Source: Acidimicrobiaceae bacterium
Lineage (GTDB): Bacteria; Actinomycetota; Acidimicrobiia; Acidimicrobiales; RAAP-2
Direction of reading: 5' to 3'
Assembly (NCBI GenBank): GCA_025350565.1
Contig: JANXXO010000096.1
Location: forward strand, 1-50,550
DNA: 50,550 bases
Below, in pieces: positions 6,795-14,584 of this stretch. The notes under the pieces were generated by a model that had not been told where the DNA came from, did not search any database, and saw nothing but the letters and a program-made list of their open reading frames with translations. Made by a program: the position numbers and the translations under genes. Position 1 is the first letter of the stretch. Each line of letters opens with the position of its first letter.

Positions 6795-7601
6795 GTGAAC
6801 TTTCAACTCATCATCATCGGGGGCGGACGCATGGGCTCGGCCCTCGCCGAGGGCCTCATCAGTGCGAAGTGGTGCAAGCCCGCTCAGATGGCAATTATCG
6901 AGATGGCGGGCGAGCAGCGCGCCGTGCTCGAGGAGCGACTGCCCGGCGTCGCGGTGTTCGCCGCGCTGGAAAGCGAACACGTGGGCCCGAAGACCGGAGC
7001 GGTACTGTGCGTCAAGCCCGACCAGGCCGAGGCCACCGCCCGGGTCGCCGGGGCCATGGGTTTTGCCCGGGTCCTTTCGGTGGTGGCGGGACTCTCCACC
7101 GCGCGTCTGGAGGCGAGCTTCCCCGAGACCGCAGCCGTTATCCGTTCAATGCCCAATATCCCAGTCCTCGTGGGCAAAGGAGTGAGTGCCATCGCTGGTG
7201 GCGCGCACGTGGTGAAGGACGACCTCGACTGGGCCGAGTCGATTCTGGGAGCGGTCGGACTAGTGGTGCGGGTCTCGGAGCGCAACATCGACGCCGTCTC
7301 GGGACTCTCGGGACCCATGCCTGCTTATTTGTTTTTGGTCGTGGAATCGTTGATCGAAGCGGGCGTGCACCAAGGTCTCTCGCGTGACGTGGCGAAGAAA
7401 ATGGTCATCGGGACCTTCGAAGGATCGGCGGCCCTGCTCATGGCCACGGGTGAGTCACCCGAGGAACTCCGCGCCCAAGTGACGTCGCCCGGGGGAACGA
7501 CCGCGGCGGGACTGCGCATTCTCGAAAGCCGCGCCGTCCGTTCGGCTTTCTTAGAGGCCGTGGCCGCCGCCGCGGAACGCAGCCGTCAAATGGGGCGTTA
7601 A
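6795..7601 (+). CDS. proC: Pyrroline-5-carboxylate reductase
   Basis: The 268-residue enzyme catalyses the last step of proline synthesis, NAD(P)H-dependent reduction of 1-pyrroline-5-carboxylate, in the cytoplasm. The Rossmann loop GGGRMGSA lies at residues 9-16, followed by the mid-protein SMPNIPVLVGKGVSAIAGG region and the C-terminal signature SPGGTTAAGL (about 230-239). Length matches the family. The GTG start is fixed by the TAGCGT box six bases upstream. It sits between the mycothiol pair and rex, without an obvious pathway link to either. Confidence 0.94.
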   Translation: MNFQLIIIGGGRMGSALAEGLISAKWCKPAQMAIIEMAGEQRAVLEERLPGVAVFAALESEHVGPKTGAVLCVKPDQAEATARVAGAMGFARVLSVVAGLSTARLEASFPETAAVIRSMPNIPVLVGKGVSAIAGGAHVVKDDLDWAESILGAVGLVVRVSERNIDAVSGLSGPMPAYLFLVVESLIEAGVHQGLSRDVAKKMVIGTFEGSAALLMATGESPEELRAQVTSPGGTTAAGLRILESRAVRSAFLEAVAAAAERSRQMGR

Positions 7602-7611
7602 CTACCTCCGG

Positions 7612-7617
7612 TAGCGT
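7612..7617 (+). promoter_or_regulatory. -10 box TAGCGT, leaderless start of rex
   Basis: TAGCGT is followed by six bases and the ATG of rex, the same hexamer and spacing as proC. In Streptomyces rex represses its own rex-hem operon; I could not find a clear TTGTGA-type Rex half-site pair around this box. Confidence 0.6.
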
Positions 7618-7623
7618 TGCAAC

Positions 7624-8322
7624 ATGGCGACACCGCGTCTTCGCACGAGGAAACTGTCCGAGCCGACGATTGCGCGTCTGCCCGTCTACCAACGGATCGC
7701 CGAAAGTTGGGGAAGTCGTGGCCTCAACCGCATTGACTCCCAACAGATTGGCGAGTTGGCGGGCGTCACCGCCACGACCGTTCGCCGCGACCTCGCCGGT
7801 TTGGGTTCGTTCGGTACGCGCGGCGCGGGTTACGACGTCAAGGTCCTCAATGAACGCATCGCCGAAGCGCTCGGTCACGACCTCCAGTACGACGTCGTCG
7901 TGGTCGGCATCGGGAATCTGGGACGGGCGCTGGTCAACTCGACCAACTTCCTCATTCGCGGTGCCCGATTGGCGGCGCTCTACGACGTGGCGTCCGACGT
8001 GGTGGGCACCGTCGTCGCCGGGCACGAAGTGCAGTCACTCACCGAGCCCATCGTGGCGGCCACGGTCGGAGTGATTTGCGTGCCTCCGAGCGTCGCCCAG
8101 CAGGTGGCCGACCAGTTGGTCGGCGCCGGCATTCACGCACTCCTCAATTTCGCGCCCCAGGTGTTGACCGTGCCGATTGGCACGGCCGTGCACTACGTCG
8201 ACTTCTCCATTGAGTTGCAGATTCTGATGTACCACCTCAACAACGGCACCGGTCCCCTCGGCGGAGGACTGTTGCACTCCCTCGGCATCGCCACGCCCAC
8301 CCCGGCGCGGGGTCCTTCGTGA
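7624..8322 (+). CDS. rex: Redox-sensing transcriptional repressor Rex
   Basis: The 232-residue protein has an N-terminal winged helix (RLPVYQRIAESWG through ELAGVTATTVRRDLAGLGSFGTRGAGY, about 18-70) and a C-terminal Rossmann domain with GIGNLGRA (95-102) for NADH/NAD+. Rex releases DNA when NADH rises and typically controls respiratory genes such as nuo, cytochrome oxidases and its own operon. Here it is first in a rex-hemACDBL run, as in Streptomyces, and the window also holds nuo and bcc genes that are plausible targets. The ATG start follows a leaderless -10 box. The domain-swap helix region near the C-terminus (ELQILMYHL) is present. Confidence 0.95.
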   Translation: MATPRLRTRKLSEPTIARLPVYQRIAESWGSRGLNRIDSQQIGELAGVTATTVRRDLAGLGSFGTRGAGYDVKVLNERIAEALGHDLQYDVVVVGIGNLGRALVNSTNFLIRGARLAALYDVASDVVGTVVAGHEVQSLTEPIVAATVGVICVPPSVAQQVADQLVGAGIHALLNFAPQVLTVPIGTAVHYVDFSIELQILMYHLNNGTGPLGGGLLHSLGIATPTPARGPS

Positions 8323-8338
8323 CGAGGACGGTGCGCAC

Positions 8339-9601
8339 GTGGCGTTGATTTCGGTCGGCATCGATCACGAGAACGCCTCGCTCGACCTGCTCGAGCGCGC
8401 CACGATTCCCGAGCACGAGTGGAACAAGGTACTGCGCACCTTGATGAGTCAACGCAACATCCACGAAGCGGTCTTCGTCTCTACCTGTCTTCGTACCGAG
8501 GTGGTGGCGGTGATCGACCGCTTCCACGGGGCGATCGACGAGATTTCGCACACCCTGGCGGGGGCCACGGGACTGCCCGTCAGCGAATTTTCGGACCACT
8601 TGAGCGTTCACTTCGATCGAGGCGTCGCGACTCACCTCTTCAGCGTGGCGTCGGGACTGAAGTCCGTGGTGCCCGGTGAGTTCGAGGTACTAGGACAACT
8701 GCGCCGAGCGCTGGAGTTAGCCACCGAAGAGCTGACCGCCGGCCCCGAGACCACCGAACTGTTTCAGCGCGCCTTGGCGAGTGGACGACGAGTGCGAAGC
8801 GAGACTCAGATCGCGCGCGGTACGACCAGCTTCGCGCAGGCGTCGGTGATGTTGGCCACGAGGGAGCTGGGCGTGGACCTCGACGGCGCGCAGGTGCTGG
8901 TGATCGGGGCCGGCCAACTGGCCGGCGGCATTGCCCGCAGCCTCTTGACCTCGGTGGCGCGCGTGCAACGAGTGACGATCTGCAACCGTTCATCAGCGCG
9001 AGTGGAAGAGTTGGCACGCGAGCTCGACGACGATCGGGTCGTGACGGGAACGCTCGACGACGTGACCGCGCTGGTCACCTCGGCTCGCCTGGTCGTCGCG
9101 GCCGTCGAAGTCACGTCGCCCGTTATTACCCGGGCCGACTTAGAACGATGTACGCAGTCCGTTTTGATCATCGACCTCGGGCTTCCGCGCGCCGTTGCCG
9201 CCGACGTGCACGGGCTCGCCAACGTGCAGCGCATCGACATTGGTGATCTTCGAGACCGAGTGGGCCAAGCGATCGGCGATCGGCGTGAGGCGTTCGACCA
9301 GGCGCGCCACATCGTTGAGAGTGACGTGGAGAAGTATTTGAGCGACCAACGGGCCCGAGGGGCGGCCAAGATCGTGAGTGAACTGCGTGAGTACTTCGAC
9401 GACGTCGTGGCGGGTGAACTCGCTCGTCGCGAGCACGAACTCGCCGAGTTGACGCCCGAACAGCGCGAACGAGTGCACTCGCTCCTGCGTTCGGTCATGG
9501 CCAAGCTCGCCCACCGTCCGACCGTGGCTCTCAAAGACGCTGCCGGCACTGATCAGGGAATACGACTGAGCGAGGCCACTCGGAGTCTCTTCGATCTATG
9601 A
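8339..9601 (+). CDS. hemA: Glutamyl-tRNA reductase
   Basis: The 420-residue enzyme reduces glutamyl-tRNA to glutamate-1-semialdehyde, the first committed step of C5-pathway haem synthesis. The catalytic Cys50 lies in VSTCLRTEVV; in most homologues this is STCNRTE, so Asn51 is replaced by Leu. The HLFSVASGLKSVVPGE segment also has Lys where the family usually has Asp (GLDSMVLGE). The NADPH domain shows VIGAGQLAGG (about 184-193) and the C-terminal dimerisation helices are complete. The GTG start is 16 bases after rex with GAGG upstream. Its last 4 bases overlap hemC (ATGA). The overall length and remaining motifs argue for a working enzyme. Confidence 0.94.
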   Translation: MALISVGIDHENASLDLLERATIPEHEWNKVLRTLMSQRNIHEAVFVSTCLRTEVVAVIDRFHGAIDEISHTLAGATGLPVSEFSDHLSVHFDRGVATHLFSVASGLKSVVPGEFEVLGQLRRALELATEELTAGPETTELFQRALASGRRVRSETQIARGTTSFAQASVMLATRELGVDLDGAQVLVIGAGQLAGGIARSLLTSVARVQRVTICNRSSARVEELARELDDDRVVTGTLDDVTALVTSARLVVAAVEVTSPVITRADLERCTQSVLIIDLGLPRAVAADVHGLANVQRIDIGDLRDRVGQAIGDRREAFDQARHIVESDVEKYLSDQRARGAAKIVSELREYFDDVVAGELARREHELAELTPEQRERVHSLLRSVMAKLAHRPTVALKDAAGTDQGIRLSEATRSLFDL

Positions 9602-10503
9602 GCCTCTTGCGACTCGCGACGCGTCGGTCACCTCTCGCCTTGGCCCAAGCAGCCATCGTGCAATCACTGTTGTCGAGCCGGGGCGTCGACAGCGAATTGG
9701 TGCAAATTGAAACGACCGGTGACCGCGAAGCCAGTGCCTCGCTCGAATCGCTCGGAGGAATGGGCGTCTTCGCGATAGAAGTCCAGCGCGCCGTGCTTGA
9801 CGGTGCGGCCGACGTCGCCGTCCACAGCGCGAAGGATCTACCGAGTTCGTCACCCCCCGGACTGGCGATCGTGTGCGTGCCCGAGCGACGCGACGCCGCC
9901 GACGTGTTGGTGGGCCGGTCCCTCGCGGGACTCGGCCCCGGCGCCACCGTCGCCACGGGATCACCGCGACGCCGGGCCTTGTTGCTGGAACGCCGTCCCG
10001 ATCTTCGCATCGTGGGGCTTCGTGGCAACATGGCGACGCGATTCGCCAAGGCCGGCCGAGACGGTGTCGACGCGGTGGTGGCCGCCGCGGCCGCGCTCGA
10101 GCGTCTCGGGGTGGAGAGTTTGGCGAGCGAGCGGCTCGACACGGCGTGGTTCGTGCCCCAAGTGGGCCAAGGGACCCTGGCGCTCGAGGTGCGCAGTGAC
10201 GACGACCCGACGAGGACGTCGTTGGCCCCGCTCAACGACGCTCGCGCCATGACCTCGCTCGTGGCCGAGCGCGCTTTCCTCCGTGAACTCGGTGCGGGTT
10301 GTTCGATTCCCGCGGGCGCCTACGCCACCGTGGAGCGAGGCACAATCTCCGTGCACGGCGTCATGCTCGCCGTGGACGGCACACGGAGCGTGCGCGCCGA
10401 GCAGTCCGGGAGTGATCCCAACGTCGTGGGCCGACTACTCGCCACGACCTTGCGCGACGTACTGGGCGGGGCTGAACTGACGGGCTGGAACACCGGCGCG
10501 TGA
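9598..10503 (+). CDS. hemC: Hydroxymethylbilane synthase (porphobilinogen deaminase)
   Basis: The 301-residue enzyme condenses four porphobilinogens into hydroxymethylbilane. It begins LLRLATRRSPLALAQ, has the substrate/cofactor segments AVHSAKDLPSS (about 78-88) and TGSPRRRALL (about 120-129), and the dipyrromethane cofactor cysteine Cys235 in LGAGCSIPAGAY. The ATG overlaps the hemA stop by 4 bases and the stop overlaps the hemD start by 4, so translation is coupled through hemA-hemC-hemD. Length is typical. Confidence 0.96.
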   Translation: MSLLRLATRRSPLALAQAAIVQSLLSSRGVDSELVQIETTGDREASASLESLGGMGVFAIEVQRAVLDGAADVAVHSAKDLPSSSPPGLAIVCVPERRDAADVLVGRSLAGLGPGATVATGSPRRRALLLERRPDLRIVGLRGNMATRFAKAGRDGVDAVVAAAAALERLGVESLASERLDTAWFVPQVGQGTLALEVRSDDDPTRTSLAPLNDARAMTSLVAERAFLRELGAGCSIPAGAYATVERGTISVHGVMLAVDGTRSVRAEQSGSDPNVVGRLLATTLRDVLGGAELTGWNTGA

Positions 10504-11174
10504 AGATCGTGCTCACTCGCGAAGAGGGTATGAACGATTCACTCCACGCGTGGTTGCCGACCGACGCCACCGTCAGCGTGGTTCCTCTCACGACCACTCG
10601 CTATCTCGACGTTGACGCCGTCGAGGCGACGTTGGCCGGTGCAGCCCTCTACGGTTCCTTCCGTTCGGTGGTGGTCACCAGTGCGCGCAGCTGCGTCTAC
10701 GTGGCTCTCGCAATGGAGGCGTCCCTGGACGAAGTGGAAATCTTCAGCGTCGGCGACACGACGACGGCCGCACTACGAGAACTGGGACTAGGAGTGCGCG
10801 CCCAAGCCGACGGCCCGGCCGTGAGCCTGGCGACCATGATCGAACACGATCCGGTGCTGATCATCGGGGCACGAGAGATGCGCGGCGAGCTCACGGCCGC
10901 ACTTCGGTCTCGACAGTGCGCCGTCACAGTGTTGGCCTGTTACGAGACGTTGTCGCTCGAACTCACCGAGGAACAACGAACGACCCTGGGCGACGCCGAC
11001 GTGGTGCTCATCGGCGCCCCGTCGGCCTGGCGGGTCGCGCAGTCGTCCGTGGTTCGCGACACCTGGGTGGTCGTGCCGGGGGCCTCCACGGGCGAGGTCG
11101 TGCGCACCGCGCACGAGCGAGTGCTCGAAGGTTGGGGGCCCACGTTGCGGACGAGACTCCTCGAACTGGAATAA
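10500..11174 (+). CDS. hemD: Uroporphyrinogen-III synthase
   Basis: The 224-residue protein follows hemC with a GTGA overlap and has the loosely conserved two-domain HemD pattern, including VVTSARSCVYVALAM near residues 59-73, the hinge after VIIGAREMRGEL, and the second-domain VVLIGAPSAWR segment. It closes and inverts hydroxymethylbilane to uroporphyrinogen III. In many actinobacteria hemD is fused to an uroporphyrinogen methyltransferase; here it stands alone. HemD sequences diverge strongly, so operon position is a large part of the call. Confidence 0.85.
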   Translation: MKIVLTREEGMNDSLHAWLPTDATVSVVPLTTTRYLDVDAVEATLAGAALYGSFRSVVVTSARSCVYVALAMEASLDEVEIFSVGDTTTAALRELGLGVRAQADGPAVSLATMIEHDPVLIIGAREMRGELTAALRSRQCAVTVLACYETLSLELTEEQRTTLGDADVVLIGAPSAWRVAQSSVVRDTWVVVPGASTGEVVRTAHERVLEGWGPTLRTRLLELE

Positions 11175-11194
11175 ATGGCGCGCGGAGCCCGCAA

Positions 11195-11200
11195 TAGGCT
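11195..11200 (+). promoter_or_regulatory. -10 box TAGGCT, leaderless start of hemB
   Basis: TAGGCT is followed by six bases and the GTG of hemB, identical in hexamer and spacing to mshA. It suggests that hemB-hemL and the membrane gene behind them can be transcribed separately from rex-hemACD. Confidence 0.6.
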
Positions 11201-11206
11201 GGAGCT

Positions 11207-12187
11207 GTGTTTCCCTCTGAACGTCCCCGCCGCCTTCGCCGGACGCCGGCCCTGCGCCGACTGGTCGCCGAGACGACACTCGCTCCGAGCGACCTCGTGG
11301 CTCCACTCTTCGTCGCCGAGGGGCTGAGCGAACCCAAGGCCATCCGCTCCCTCCCGGGACAGTTCCAACACACCGTCGCCTCCTTGCGCGAAGAAGTCCG
11401 TGCCCTGGTGGGCGTGGGCGTGACGAGCGTCATTCTGTTCGCGGTACCCGCCACCAAAGACGATGTTGGCAGCGGGGCCTGGGACCCCCAAGGCATTGCC
11501 CAAATGGCCCTGCGGACACTGCGCGATGACTTCGGTGACGAAATTGTCCTTATGGCCGATCTCTGCCTCGACGAGTACACCAGCCACGGGCACTGCGGGG
11601 CGCTGCGCGGTGACGGGACGGTCGACAACGACGCCACGATCGAGCTCTACGCGCGCGTCGCGTTGTCCCAGGCGGTTGCTGGGGCCGGCGTCGTCGCGCC
11701 GAGCGGCATGATGGACGGTCAAGTCGGGGCCATTCGTTCCGCGCTCGATGGCGCCGGATTCGAGGAAACGATCATCCTCGCCTACGCGGCCAAGTTCGCC
11801 AGTGGACTGTACGGACCCTTTCGCGAAGCGGTGGACGTGCAGATCATCGATGGCGGTGATCGCCGGGGCTACCAGCAGGACTATCGAAATCGCCGCGAAG
11901 CGCTTCGCGAGGCGCGCGCCGACGTCGCCCAAGGGGCCGACATCGTGATGGTGAAGCCGGCGATGACCTATCTCGACATCGTGAGTGATCTACGCCAGGC
12001 ACTCGATGTCCCGGTGTGCGCCTATCACGTGAGCGGCGAGTACGCCATGGTGAAGGCGGCGGCGGCGAACGGGTGGATCGACGGCACCGCCGTCGCCCTC
12101 GAACAGCTGACGGCCGTTCGACGGGCCGGGGCGGACTTCGTGCTCACCTACTTCGCTCGCGAACTGGCCGAAGAGCTTGGCCGTTGA
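11207..12187 (+). CDS. hemB: Porphobilinogen synthase (delta-aminolevulinate dehydratase)
   Basis: The 326-residue enzyme condenses two 5-aminolevulinates to porphobilinogen. The two active-site lysines are Lys196 (YAAKFASG) and Lys250 (VMVKPAM). The metal-site loop reads LCLDEYTSHGHCG, giving Cys120, Asp122 and Cys130 at the positions of the three zinc cysteines of the E. coli enzyme; the middle ligand is Asp rather than Cys, so the site is intermediate between zinc-type and magnesium-type enzymes. The GTG start follows a leaderless box. The stop overlaps the hemL TTG start. Confidence 0.95.
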   Translation: MFPSERPRRLRRTPALRRLVAETTLAPSDLVAPLFVAEGLSEPKAIRSLPGQFQHTVASLREEVRALVGVGVTSVILFAVPATKDDVGSGAWDPQGIAQMALRTLRDDFGDEIVLMADLCLDEYTSHGHCGALRGDGTVDNDATIELYARVALSQAVAGAGVVAPSGMMDGQVGAIRSALDGAGFEETIILAYAAKFASGLYGPFREAVDVQIIDGGDRRGYQQDYRNRREALREARADVAQGADIVMVKPAMTYLDIVSDLRQALDVPVCAYHVSGEYAMVKAAAANGWIDGTAVALEQLTAVRRAGADFVLTYFARELAEELGR

Positions 12188-13461
12188 GCGACTCGAACGC
12201 CGCGTGGTTCGAACGGGCCCAAGCGGTGATACCGGGCGGCGTGGACTCGCCGGTACGTTCCTTTAGCTCCGTGGGGGGCACTCCCTACACGGTGGTGCGC
12301 GGTCGGGGCGCCTACGTCGAAGACGTGGAAGGGACCACGTACATCGACTACGTCCAGTCTTACGGCGCTTCACTGCTCGGTCACGCCCACCCCGAGGTGG
12401 TCGAGACACTCCGTGCGGCGGTGGGCGATGGCACCACCTTCGGTGCGCCCACCCCCGGCGAAGTACTGCTCGCCGAAATGATCGTCGGACGCGTCGCCGG
12501 GCTGGAGCAGGTCCGCTTCGTCTCCTCGGGTACCGAGGCCGTCATGAGCGCGGTGCGACTCGCTCGCGGGGCGACCGGTCGCGACAAGATCGTGAAGTTC
12601 GACGGCTGCTACCACGGTCACTCCGATGCGTTACTGGTGGCCGGGGGCAGCGGCGTCGCCCAGTTGGGGCTTCCCGGTTCGGCCGGGGTGACGTCCGGCG
12701 CGGTGAGCGACACCATCGTGGCTCGTTACAACCACGTCCCCGTTCTCGACGACCAGGTCGCCGCGGTGCTAGTCGAGCCGGTCGCGGCCAACATGAATCT
12801 CGTGGCGCCGGCGGCGGGCTTTCTCCAGGGTCTTCGTGACGAATGCGACCGGGTTGGCGCGCTGTTGATCTTCGACGAAGTGATCACGGGCTTTCGCTTG
12901 GCTCCCGGAGGCGCCGAACAGTACTTCGGGGTCACGCCCGACCTCTGGTGTTTCGGAAAAGTGATCGGCGGCGGTCTGCCCATTGGCGCCTTCGGCGGAT
13001 CGAAGAAAATCCTTTCGTCACTCGCTCCCCTCGGTCCCGTCTATCAGGCCGGTACGTTGTCCGGTAATCCCTTGGCCACCGCGGCGGGGACTCGCGTCCT
13101 TGGTCTCGTGAATGGCGACCAGTACGACATCTTGGCGTCGCGCGTGGCGACCTTCGCGAACGAGCTCCAAGCGGCCATCCGGTCAAGTGGACTGTACGCA
13201 CGTTGCCCCGTCGAGGGACCCTTGATGGGTCTCTATCTCTCGCGCGACGAATTCGAGACCCCGACCAATTTTCGCGAAGCGAAAATTCTGTGCGACAACG
13301 GACTCTACGCCGCGTTCTTTCACGCCATGCTCGATCGCGGGGTTGCGCTCGCCCCCGGCGCCTACGAGATCCTCTTCGTCTCGTTCGCGCACAGCGTCGA
13401 GGACCTCGCCACTACGGTGCACAGAGCGGCTGAATCGGCGGAGGTTGCAGCGACATCATGA
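12184..13461 (+). CDS. hemL: Glutamate-1-semialdehyde 2,1-aminomutase
   Basis: The 425-residue PLP enzyme converts glutamate-1-semialdehyde to 5-aminolevulinate. It begins AWFERAQAVIPGGVDSPVRSF and has the VRFVSSGTEAVMSAVRLARG cofactor loop; the PLP lysine is Lys259 in CFGKVIGGGLP. I chose the TTG at 12184 because it overlaps the hemB stop (TTGA), like the other couplings in this operon, and gives the family length; an upstream extension would run deep into hemB. The stop overlaps the next gene by 4 bases. Together with hemA, hemC, hemD and hemB it completes the route from glutamyl-tRNA to uroporphyrinogen III. Confidence 0.96.
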   Translation: MSDSNAAWFERAQAVIPGGVDSPVRSFSSVGGTPYTVVRGRGAYVEDVEGTTYIDYVQSYGASLLGHAHPEVVETLRAAVGDGTTFGAPTPGEVLLAEMIVGRVAGLEQVRFVSSGTEAVMSAVRLARGATGRDKIVKFDGCYHGHSDALLVAGGSGVAQLGLPGSAGVTSGAVSDTIVARYNHVPVLDDQVAAVLVEPVAANMNLVAPAAGFLQGLRDECDRVGALLIFDEVITGFRLAPGGAEQYFGVTPDLWCFGKVIGGGLPIGAFGGSKKILSSLAPLGPVYQAGTLSGNPLATAAGTRVLGLVNGDQYDILASRVATFANELQAAIRSSGLYARCPVEGPLMGLYLSRDEFETPTNFREAKILCDNGLYAAFFHAMLDRGVALAPGAYEILFVSFAHSVEDLATTVHRAAESAEVAATS

Positions 13462-14546
13462 GTACAACGCTTCGCAGCGAGGGCTGGGCCGTTGGGCCCA
13501 GTTTCGTCCCCCACGGAATGACTTCGCCCGTCACCTTGCTGGCTGACGACAGCGGACTCACCCAACTGGCGGGGGACCCCGCGGTGGCGTGGCAGACGCC
13601 CTGGGACGAAGTGCAAAATCCGCAATTGATCCGTTTCGCGCGCGGTCTCGAGTTCTTCGCCACCGTGGGCGGCGTGCGCTACTGCTGGCGTACGCGCCAC
13701 ACCACTGACTTCGAAGCCCTTCGGGCGTTGGTGCTCGCGCGCGGCGGTACGGTCGCTCGCCATCGCCGCCGCGCCGGGGTGTTGGCGGTCGCTGCGGTGG
13801 TGTTACTCGCCGCCCTCGCCGGCGGCATTGGTTCGTGGCTGAACGGTGGCTCCGCCAACGCCCGCGAGATCGCCAACGTTCGCGGCGTCAACCTCTCACT
13901 GAAGGATCTGCCCTCGGGGTGGTTCGTGAAGTCCGCGTCGCCCATTCAGTTACTCTTCACCCCGGTGGGGAAAATCGAGTCCTCATCGACCACGGTGCCC
14001 AACACCAATCCCACGTGGCTGAAAGTAACCAACCTTTTCCAACGGTGCATGGGCGTCTCCAACGCGAAGGATCGCGTCTACGGAAATGCCGGCGAACTGC
14101 CCAACGTGCAGGTTTCTTCCAAGACCTACAGTTCTTCCTCCTTTGGTGGCATCGACGTGGAGTCGACCACGCAGTACTACCGCACCACGGGCATGGTGCG
14201 ACGCGACACCAGCGAGATGAGCAAGACGAATTTCGGTTCGTGCTTCGTCACGTCGAACGTGGCGCTCTTCGACGGTATTGGGGGGACCAAGAGTCCCACC
14301 GGCGACGTGGGGGTGAACTTTCGCCCGGTGACCTTCGAACACGGTTTCGTGCGCGCGGGAGAAGCCACGCTGACGCTGCCCGGCGCGAATCCCGCGCATT
14401 TGATCTCGATCGAACTGACGAGCGGCCACTACGAAGTGACGATGAGCGCCTTGGTGGCGAAGTGGCCCGAGTCGAAACAATTCGTCAGCGACCTCGCCAA
14501 CATAATGCTGTCGCGCATTACGTCCTCGCCGTCAACCGCCGTGTGA
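13458..14546 (+). CDS. Unknown single-pass membrane protein coupled to hemL
   Basis: I do not recognise this 362-residue protein. Residues 1-95 are soluble and could be a PH-like or small regulatory domain (AWQTPWDEVQNPQLIRF, GGVRYCWRTR), followed by a basic stop-transfer stretch (RHRRRAG) and one membrane helix at about 104-128. The rest (about 130-362) would lie outside the cell; it is Ser/Thr rich, with the two cysteines of FQRCMGV and FGSCFVT probably forming a disulfide. The ATG overlaps the hemL stop (ATGA), so it is co-translated with haem genes. A link to haem synthesis or envelope stress is possible but rests only on position. No catalytic motif is evident. Confidence 0.8.
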   Translation: MSTTLRSEGWAVGPSFVPHGMTSPVTLLADDSGLTQLAGDPAVAWQTPWDEVQNPQLIRFARGLEFFATVGGVRYCWRTRHTTDFEALRALVLARGGTVARHRRRAGVLAVAAVVLLAALAGGIGSWLNGGSANAREIANVRGVNLSLKDLPSGWFVKSASPIQLLFTPVGKIESSSTTVPNTNPTWLKVTNLFQRCMGVSNAKDRVYGNAGELPNVQVSSKTYSSSSFGGIDVESTTQYYRTTGMVRRDTSEMSKTNFGSCFVTSNVALFDGIGGTKSPTGDVGVNFRPVTFEHGFVRAGEATLTLPGANPAHLISIELTSGHYEVTMSALVAKWPESKQFVSDLANIMLSRITSSPSTAV

Positions 14547-14557
14547 TCGTCAACTCG

Positions 14558-14574
14558 ATCGGCCGAGAGCCGAT
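14558..14574. terminator. Candidate hairpin between convergent genes
   Basis: ATCGGC-cgaga-GCCGAT forms a 6-pair stem with a 5-base loop in the 38-base gap between the membrane gene and the reverse-strand reductase. It has no T-run; as an intergenic stem between convergent stops it is a plausible shared terminator. Confidence 0.45.
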
Positions 14575-14584
14575 TCGCCAACGC

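Noticed and set aside
7602..7623. Rex operator upstream of rex
   Set aside because: No TTGTGA/TCACAA-type pair is visible; regulation by Rex is inferred only from gene context.
10940..11932. Reverse-strand open frame opposite hemD/hemB
   Set aside because: Overlaps two clear haem genes and has no coherent protein features.
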